DNA from: Actinomycetales bacterium
GTDB lineage: Bacteria > Actinomycetota > Actinomycetes > Actinomycetales > Microbacteriaceae
Reading direction: 5' to 3'
DNA length: 9,792 bases
Assembly (NCBI GenBank): GCA_028868555.1
Contig: JAGWUG010000020.1
Location: forward strand, 1-9,792
Made by a program: the position numbers and the translations under genes. Below, piece by piece: positions 6,293-9,792 of the stretch. The notes under the pieces are model-generated. The model saw only the letters and a program-made list of their open reading frames with translations, was not told the DNA's origin and searched no databases. The first letter of the stretch is position 1. Each line of letters starts with the position of its first letter.

Positions 6293-7269
6293 TGCGACTT
6301 GGCGCCTGGACCCTGAACGGCCAAAAGTTTGAGGGCATTTTTGTTGGCCCCGACGCTGCCTTTGAGGCACTTCCATTCACCGATGGCACCACAGTGCAGT
6401 CGCTTTTGGAGGCCGGACTGCCTGCAGCCTTGGCGGCGGGTGCCGCGCTTGAGGCGAGTGGTGGCGAGCGCCATCCGGCATCGGAGATTCAGCTGCTGGC
6501 GCCTTATCAGCCACCTACCGTGCGCGATGGTGTGGCCTTCGAGGCGCACGTTGAGGGCGTGGTGAAAAGCGTTGACAACTCCGAGGGTGTGACGCCGGAG
6601 TGGTACGACTTCCCTACTTTCTACTTCACCAACCCGTGGGCGATCATTGGCACGGGCGTGACCATGACTCCCCCACCAACCGAGCGCCTGGACTACGAGC
6701 TCGAGCTTGGAGTGGTGATTGGTCGCACTCCAGATGGCGTTGACTCAAACCTCACGGTTGAGGCCGCAAAGGATGCCATTTTCGGCTACCTGATCTTCAA
6801 CGACTGGTCGGCTCGCGACATTCAGAGCCGCGAGATGAAGGTGCGCCTGGGGCCAGCAAAAGGCAAGGACTTCGCCACCACCATCGGACCGTGGATTGTC
6901 ACCGCGGATGAGTTTGCCGACCGCACCGATGCCGACGGTTTCCTCGACGTGCAGATGAAAGTCTTTGTGAATGGACACCTATACGGTCAGGACAACGCCG
7001 CCAGCATCGGTTGGCCGCTAAATGAAATGGTTGCCTATGCCAGCCGCAACACCCACGTGCGTCCTGGCGACCTGATTGGCTCCGGCACCTGTGGTCAGGG
7101 TTGCCTAGGTGAGCTCTGGGGTCGTGCCGGAAAGCTTGACCCTGCTCCGCTTCAGACCGGCGATGTGGTTGAAATGGTGATCGAGGGCATCGGCCGCATT
7201 TCCAACAGGGTCGGTGCACCAGTTGCTGGACCCGCGATTCCACCCGCACGTCGCCTTAGCGGGCGCTAG
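6292..7269 (+). CDS. Fumarylacetoacetate hydrolase family enzyme
   Basis: Enzymes of this fold are metal-dependent hydrolases that split the C-C bond of 2,4-diketo acids such as fumarylacetoacetate or acylpyruvates. In the 325-residue protein (ATG at 6292) the expected metal ligands appear as D79, E136 and E138 (in D-Y-E-L-E-L) and D171 (in N-D-W-S-A-R-D). His86 stands seven residues after D79, the spacing I recall for the catalytic His of animal FAH. R175, K192 (in G-K-D-F) and E274 (C-L-G-E-L-W) match other conserved active-site places, so it should be a true hydrolase. GGAGG (6280-6284) lies 7 bases before the ATG, which shares one base with the thiolase stop. An in-frame TTG at 6244 is less likely as the start. 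True FAH releases fumarate and acetoacetate, and the latter is a substrate for the neighbouring CoA-transferase and thiolase. The natural substrate is unknown. Confidence 0.9.
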   Translation: MRLGAWTLNGQKFEGIFVGPDAAFEALPFTDGTTVQSLLEAGLPAALAAGAALEASGGERHPASEIQLLAPYQPPTVRDGVAFEAHVEGVVKSVDNSEGVTPEWYDFPTFYFTNPWAIIGTGVTMTPPPTERLDYELELGVVIGRTPDGVDSNLTVEAAKDAIFGYLIFNDWSARDIQSREMKVRLGPAKGKDFATTIGPWIVTADEFADRTDADGFLDVQMKVFVNGHLYGQDNAASIGWPLNEMVAYASRNTHVRPGDLIGSGTCGQGCLGELWGRAGKLDPAPLQTGDVVEMVIEGIGRISNRVGAPVAGPAIPPARRLSGR

Positions 7270-7352
7270 AGCACCCGCATCGGAGAAATAAAAGCCAGGC
7301 ACTTCCGATTGGTTAGTAGGTAGACCCTCAAACCAACTGGAATCGAGATGTC

Positions 7353-7913
7353 ATGGCCACTTCAGATATAAGCAATCAACTTGGAAGCCTGCTGGGCGAA
7401 CTAGGGAATCTAGTCAAGGCCAAGCTCAGTGAGCAGGCGAATCCAAAGCCACCGGCTGGTCCAGACACCGATGCAGTTGATGCGGCAATTGTTGCCGCCC
7501 TTTCCCTAGCTGAGCAGAATGCCAAAGAACTAGAGAATCACCTTTTGGCGGTAAGCGCGGGCAAGCTTTCGGTTTCAGCTGGAGCCGTTCACCAAGGCAT
7601 TGAAAGGCTTCTCGCCAAGGGCTACCTGACCTCTCGGCTGGATGTCGATCGTCAGGTCTACGGTTTGTCGGCTGAGGGAAAACTCTTTGCATCGGAGTTT
7701 AAGAAGGCTGTGGCAGACGAGCCAGTTGAAGATGCACAAGAACCAGCCGGCAGCGCGGGAAGCCAGCTGGACTTCTACCGTGAAGCCTCCAAACTGGCCC
7801 CGGTAATGCTGGATTTGGCGCAAACCGGGAGTGCGGCACAGCGTGCCGAGGCGGGAAAACTCTTGCAGCAACTCCGGCATGAACTGCACACCATCTTGGC
7901 TAACCATTCTTAA
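7353..7913 (+). CDS. PadR-like winged-helix regulator (putative)
   Basis: The protein has 186 residues and no certain family name. Residues 42-118 look like a winged-helix DNA-binding domain of the PadR type: a first helix (about 42-52), a recognition-helix region S-V-S-A-G-A-V-H-Q-G-I-E-R-L-L-A-K-G-Y-L (73-92), a wing, and the ending Y-G-L-S-A-E-G-K (103-110), which mirrors the family's Y-x-L-T-x-x-G. A short helical N-terminus (about 8-27) and a Pro-rich spacer precede it. An acidic linker (about 121-136) leads to a C-terminal helical segment (138-183) with Leu and Ala spacing suited to dimerisation. It could repress its own transcript and the UbiB-like kinase gene that follows after 22 bases. 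The ribosome binding site is weak (GGAATCGAG). A link to the catabolic operon upstream is possible but nothing shows it. Confidence 0.72.
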   Translation: MATSDISNQLGSLLGELGNLVKAKLSEQANPKPPAGPDTDAVDAAIVAALSLAEQNAKELENHLLAVSAGKLSVSAGAVHQGIERLLAKGYLTSRLDVDRQVYGLSAEGKLFASEFKKAVADEPVEDAQEPAGSAGSQLDFYREASKLAPVMLDLAQTGSAAQRAEAGKLLQQLRHELHTILANHS

Positions 7914-7935
7914 CTGATTCGACTCCATCCAGCGC

Positions 7936-9618
7936 ATGAACTCTGCAACTGAGAAAGCCCTCGAGGCGCGGTATCGTCGCATCCTGCGATTTGCCGCGCT
8001 GCTATTGGCGCAGAGTTGGTGGTTTGAGATATTCCTGCCCCAGATTGGACTAGGGCGACTGGCAAGCCGGAGTCGCATCAAGCGCCTCACCCGTGCCGCC
8101 CGAAAGTTCCACGACCTAGCCGCTGACTTGGGCGGCCTGATGGTTAAGGTTGGGCAGTTCCTGTCTTCGAGGCTAGATGTCTTGCCCGTTGAAATCACAC
8201 GTGAACTCTCGGGACTCCAGGACGAGGTTCCACCTCAACCCTTTGAGCTTATTTCTCAGACCATTGAGTCCGAACTGGGAATGCCCACGGAAGTTGCTTT
8301 CTCGCGCATTGACCCGAATCCTATTGCCGCAGCGTCGCTAGGACAGGCGTACCGAGCCAAACTGTCTGCAGGCCTCGGTGCCGATCTTGGAATGTCCGAG
8401 GTCATAGTGAAGGTGTTGAGGCCGGGCATCGAGCAGATTGTTGAGGCAGACCTCAAGGCCCTCCGCCGAATTGGGCAGTGGCTCTCCAGGGTCCGTCTGG
8501 TAAGCCGGCGCACCGATGCACCCGCTCTAGTTGAGGAATTTGCCAAGACCACCCTTGAAGAAATCAACTACTTCACCGAGGCCGGCAACCTCGAGCAGTT
8601 CGCACGCGATTTTGCCAACGACCCGTACGTTGCAACTCCTCAGGTGATTTGGGAACGCACCGCAAAACGAGTGCTCACTCTCAGTGATGTGAGCGCCATC
8701 AAAATCGGCGATATTCCGGCACTCGAAGCCGCGGGTATTTCCCCCGGCAAGGTGGCGGCTGAGCTCGCCCGAGTCACCTTCGAGCAGTTCTTTGTGACAG
8801 GTTTCTTCCACGCCGACCCGCATCCAGGAAATATCTTCGTACGTCCGAATGGACCCGATTCCGGGGCTGACTTCACCCTTGTGTTCATCGACTTCGGAAT
8901 GATGGGACGAATAAGCGAGGCAATGCGTCTAGACCTGCAACGGTTCTTGTTTGCAGTTGCAGCCAGAGATGCCCGAGCCTGGGTAGCCGCGAGCGAGAGT
9001 CTGGGATTACTGCTCCCTACGGCCGATGCGGTGGTTTTGGAGGATGCCGTTGCAAAACTCTTCAAGCGATTTGGCGGGCTACGAGTTGGCGAAGCCGTGC
9101 AGATTGACCCACGCGAGATTCGTGAATTTGCTGTTGAGTTCAGCGAAATCATTCGAACACTACCGTTCCAGTTACCCAACGACTTCCTGTTCCTAATTCG
9201 TGCACTTTCGTTGATTTCTGGCGTGGCCAGCACTCTTAATTTGGAGTTCAACATTTGGGAGGCCGTGGATCCGTTCGCTCGCAGCCTGCTTAGCGGAAAT
9301 GGTCGAGGGCTGATCAAACAGTGGAGCGCAAATGCACTGCGGAACCTACAACTATTGGCTGGTTTACCGCAGCGGCTTGAGCTACTAACCACTCGCCTCG
9401 AGCGTGGTGAGGTTGTCCTCCGTAACCCGGAACTGGAGCGTAGGGTTCAACGAGTTTCGACCGGGATTGGACAGGCCACATCGGTTGTGATTTTTGGAGT
9501 TCTACTGTTCGCCGGTATCTCGCTCCTGCACGAAAATGCATCCTTGGGCTACGGCCTCATGGCTACCTCCAGCGTCCCTCTGCTGGCGGCAATCTGGAGT
9601 CGTCGCATCGGTGGCTAG
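7936..9618 (+). CDS. AarF/UbiB/ABC1-family atypical kinase
   Basis: This family consists of protein-kinase-like ATPases tied to ubiquinone or other isoprenoid lipid metabolism; actinobacterial members have no assigned substrate that I know of. The 560-residue protein shows the family K-x-G-Q motif (K71-V-G-Q74), the Ala-rich loop A-A-A-S-L-G-Q (131-137) in place of a P-loop, the ATP Lys159 in V-I-V-K-V, the catalytic H-A-D-P-H-P-G-N (292-299), and metal-binding D-F-G (319-321). The ExD motif reads E209-I-N211, with Asn instead of Asp. Two hydrophobic stretches (about 511-531 and 537-554) probably anchor the C-terminus in the membrane. ATG 7936 is the first possible start because an in-frame TGA lies at 7915. 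No clear ribosome binding site precedes it, so expression may depend on translation of the upstream regulator gene. Confidence 0.93.
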   Translation: MNSATEKALEARYRRILRFAALLLAQSWWFEIFLPQIGLGRLASRSRIKRLTRAARKFHDLAADLGGLMVKVGQFLSSRLDVLPVEITRELSGLQDEVPPQPFELISQTIESELGMPTEVAFSRIDPNPIAAASLGQAYRAKLSAGLGADLGMSEVIVKVLRPGIEQIVEADLKALRRIGQWLSRVRLVSRRTDAPALVEEFAKTTLEEINYFTEAGNLEQFARDFANDPYVATPQVIWERTAKRVLTLSDVSAIKIGDIPALEAAGISPGKVAAELARVTFEQFFVTGFFHADPHPGNIFVRPNGPDSGADFTLVFIDFGMMGRISEAMRLDLQRFLFAVAARDARAWVAASESLGLLLPTADAVVLEDAVAKLFKRFGGLRVGEAVQIDPREIREFAVEFSEIIRTLPFQLPNDFLFLIRALSLISGVASTLNLEFNIWEAVDPFARSLLSGNGRGLIKQWSANALRNLQLLAGLPQRLELLTTRLERGEVVLRNPELERRVQRVSTGIGQATSVVIFGVLLFAGISLLHENASLGYGLMATSSVPLLAAIWSRRIGG

Positions 9619-9635
9619 CGCTCTAAGACAAACTT

Positions 9636-9667
9636 TTGACCCTCTCGCCCGCGAACTCGGCTAAACT
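9636..9667 (+). promoter_or_regulatory. Candidate promoter of tRNA-Ser
   Basis: TTGACC (9636-9641) is a good -35 box, and TAAACT (9662-9667) resembles the actinobacterial -10 form with T, A and final T in place. The spacer of 20 bases is longer than ideal; a shifted -10 such as GCTAAA would give 18. Transcription would begin about 20 bases before the mature tRNA. Confidence 0.42.
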
Positions 9668-9694
9668 AGTCAAGTTGCCCGTAAGGGTCAATGA

Positions 9695-9779
9695 GGAGAA
9701 TTCGCCTAGTGGCCTATGGCGCACGCTTGGAAAGCGTGTTGGGTGCAAGCCCTCATGGGTTCGAATCCCATATTCTCCG
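9695..9779 (+). tRNA. tRNA-Ser (anticodon GGA)
   Basis: The gene folds as a class II tRNA. The acceptor stem is GGAGAAT (9695-9701) with ATTCTCC (9772-9778), followed by discriminator G at 9779. The anticodon stem CACGC/GCGTG holds the loop TTGGAAA with anticodon GGA, reading UCC and UCU serine codons. The long variable arm is GGGT-GCAA-GCCC, and the T arm is ATGGG-TTCGAAT-CCCAT. The discriminator G and the long variable arm are serine identity features. The 3' CCA is not encoded (GCG follows), so it must be added enzymatically. Confidence 0.96.
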
Positions 9780-9792
9780 CGCAGTTCTAACG

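Noticed and set aside
2923..7269. Recent horizontal transfer of the catabolic operon
   Set aside because: No integrase, transposase, direct target repeats or tRNA boundary flank it, and I could not compute base composition or codon statistics to support foreign origin.
7279..7309. Inverted repeat ATCGGA/TCCGAT after the FAH-family gene as an operon terminator
   Set aside because: The stem has only 6 bp, the loop is 19 bases and no T-run follows. It might be an operator for the next gene, but the evidence is too thin to list.
8640..9392. A 250-codon open frame on the minus strand inside the UbiB-like gene, and one at 7575-8198
   Set aside because: They are antisense to well-supported genes with conserved motifs; the translations are low-complexity, rich in Ser, Arg and Ala, with no domain.

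Overview
The window looks like a chromosomal segment of an actinobacterium, most likely a Microbacteriaceae-type lineage. The evidence is the gene order SRP RNA - dnaX - recR - aspartate kinase, the wording of the DnaX ATPase domain (a Ser-Arg-Thr-His-His stretch in place of the usual Ser-Arg-Cys), frequent GTG/TTG starts, and a tRNA without an encoded CCA. By eye the base composition is only moderately GC-rich. That would fit the small-genome freshwater relatives of the family better than its high-GC soil members, but this is inference. No mobile element, CRISPR array, phage gene or rRNA was seen.

Left block (about 1-2800, all on the minus strand): the small SRP 4.5S RNA gene is followed by dnaX (DNA polymerase III tau/gamma), which overlaps recR (recombination mediator) by one base. 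After a 102-base gap with a hairpin terminator and a candidate promoter, the first six complete codons of aspartate kinase (TTG start, M-A-L-I-V-Q) run off the left edge. This is a housekeeping block for protein targeting, replication, repair and lysine/threonine/methionine precursor supply.

Middle block (2923-7269, plus strand, divergent from the SRP RNA): five tightly packed genes form one apparent operon. They encode an SDR oxidoreductase, the two subunits of a 3-oxoacid CoA-transferase, a thiolase and a fumarylacetoacetate-hydrolase-family enzyme. The logic is catabolic: oxidise a hydroxyl, hydrolyse a diketo acid, activate the released 3-oxoacid with CoA, and cleave it to acetyl-CoA plus an acyl-CoA. 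The entry substrate cannot be read from the window and no dedicated regulator or transporter lies beside it. The SDR is odd: His stands where the catalytic Tyr should be. The junction between CoA-transferase subunit B and the thiolase carries a threefold repeat of the gene-end sequence with staggered stop codons.

Right block (7353-9792, plus strand): a 186-residue PadR-like winged-helix protein lies 22 bases ahead of an AarF/UbiB/ABC1-family atypical kinase with two C-terminal membrane segments. The pair probably forms a small regulator-kinase operon. A candidate promoter and tRNA-Ser(GGA) close the window.

Most of the window is ordinary. The parts most worth a second look are the five-gene catabolic operon with its His-variant SDR, the repeated stop-codon junction, and the regulator-UbiB pair.
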